Positions 5,523 to 6,059 of a stretch of DNA of 6,059 nt are shown here, piece by piece; position 1 is the stretch's first letter, and the number at the start of each line of letters is the position of its first letter. The DNA comes from Rubrobacter sp. (GTDB lineage: Bacteria > Actinomycetota > Rubrobacteria > Rubrobacterales > Rubrobacteraceae): assembly GCA_016781705.1 (NCBI GenBank), contig JADDPV010000177.1:1-6059 (forward strand), in the 5' to 3' direction. The notes below the pieces were generated by a model. It was not told where the DNA came from. It saw nothing but the letters and a program-made list of their open reading frames with translations, and did not search any database. The position numbers and the translations under genes were made by a program.

Positions 5523-6019
5523 TGAACGCCTTCGAGTTTCGGTCCGAGGACGGAGCGTTCGGGGCGAGCATAAGCCCGAAAACGCTCACGGAGATCCTGG
5601 AATCGTGCCGAGATTTCGCCCCCGCGGAGACGGGCGGGATACTCGTGGGCCGTTACAACGACGCCTTGAACTGCGCGGTGGTAACCGACGCTTCGGAGCG
5701 CCCACCCGACTCCAGGAGCGGTAGAACCTGGTTGCTGCGCGGCACGGCCGGATTGCAGAGTTGGCTGGACCGGCTGTGGAGCAGCAGTAAGCGCCGCTAC
5801 TACCTGGGCGAGTGGCACTTCCACCCCGGAGGCGCTCCGGAACCGAGTCCCACGGACATCGAGCAGATGGGCAAGATCGCGCGCAGCCCATCCTACGAAT
5901 GCCCGGAGCCGGTCCTGCTCCTGGTAGGCGGCGCGGCGGAGAAGCGTTCGGACGTGCGGGTCTACGTGTTCCTGAGCAAAGGTGGACGCGCTGCTCCCGT
6001 GGAGCTGCTGGCGACCTAA
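5522..6019 (+). CDS. cap3: Cap3, JAB/JAMM-family isopeptidase of CBASS
   Basis: A 165-residue metalloprotease of the JAB/MPN family, acting as the reversing enzyme that cleaves Cap2-made CD-NTase conjugates. The full JAMM motif is present: the catalytic Glu36 in AETGGILVGRY (35-45), then His99-x-His101 in EWHFHPGG, seven residues, and Ser109-x-x-Asp112. Its length matches a bare JAB domain, with no added domains. The start is the ATG that overlaps the Cap2 stop (TAATG at 5520-5524). The conserved strand-helix order begins within the first 40 residues, so a much earlier start at 5342 inside Cap2 is not needed. It is the last gene of the operon that can be seen; a further accessory gene beyond the window cannot be excluded. 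Confidence 0.94.
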   Translation: MNAFEFRSEDGAFGASISPKTLTEILESCRDFAPAETGGILVGRYNDALNCAVVTDASERPPDSRSGRTWLLRGTAGLQSWLDRLWSSSKRRYYLGEWHFHPGGAPEPSPTDIEQMGKIARSPSYECPEPVLLLVGGAAEKRSDVRVYVFLSKGGRAAPVELLAT

Positions 6020-6051
6020 CGGCAAGCGCCGGTCGCGCCAGGCGACGTCGC
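6008..6051 (+). terminator. Stem-loop across the end of the operon, possible terminator without visible T tract
   Basis: GCGACC (6011-6016) pairs with GGTCGC (6031-6036), enclosing an inner GGC-AAGC-GCC hairpin. CTG (6008-6010) can extend the stem with CAG (6039-6041) across a two-base bulge. The stem includes the last codons and flanks the Cap3 stop. A perfect 10-bp palindrome GCGACGTCGC (6042-6051) follows and reuses the same arm sequence, so alternative pairings are possible. No T run is visible before the window ends, so intrinsic termination is unproven. Confidence 0.3.
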
Positions 6052-6059
6052 ACGCTGTC

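Noticed and set aside
1..6059. CRISPR array, tRNA or rRNA genes
   Set aside because: No regularly spaced repeats and no recognisable tRNA or rRNA sequence were seen on reading either strand.

Overview
The window is a GC-rich bacterial segment that carries a complete type II CBASS anti-phage defence operon (positions 1200-6019, + strand). A serine recombinase gene (488-1063, +) lies just upstream, and beyond it is the start of a divergent flavoprotein oxidoreductase gene that runs off the left edge (1-96, -). The high GC content, the use of TTG and GTG starts, and the heavy use of the arginine codon AGG in the recombinase and the flavoprotein fragment suggest a high-GC Gram-positive host. A Rubrobacter-like actinobacterium is possible, but this is an impression from codon style and not a proven assignment.

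Left part (1-487): the flavoprotein gene has a strong Shine-Dalgarno in front of a TTG start. Upstream of it are two AT-rich palindromes with nearly identical arms (124-169), which overlap a plausible promoter and look like tandem repressor operators. The rest of this 391-bp divergent spacer holds a further copy of the operator arm (360-367) and a cluster of GTCCC-containing motifs in both orientations (364-479), a candidate binding or recombination site for the serine recombinase. A possible promoter for the recombinase would start transcription at about its ATG, giving a leaderless message.

Right part (1064-6059): four tightly coupled genes form one operon. They encode (i) a SAVED-domain cyclic-oligonucleotide sensor whose first ~165 residues are a predicted helical region matching no effector domain I recognise; (ii) an SMODS-type CD-NTase with an intact catalytic site and a Gly-rich C-terminal tail ending in Ala; (iii) Cap2, an E2-E1 fusion with both candidate catalytic cysteines; and (iv) Cap3, a JAB/JAMM isopeptidase with a complete zinc motif. 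In the known type II CBASS scheme, phage infection leads the CD-NTase to make a cyclic oligonucleotide, Cap2 primes the CD-NTase by conjugating its C-terminus to a target, Cap3 reverses this, and the second messenger binds SAVED to switch on the attached effector. What the effector does here is the main unknown. Arginine codon use differs between the recombinase (AGG-dominated) and the CD-NTase (CGC/CGG-dominated), consistent with the operon having been acquired separately.
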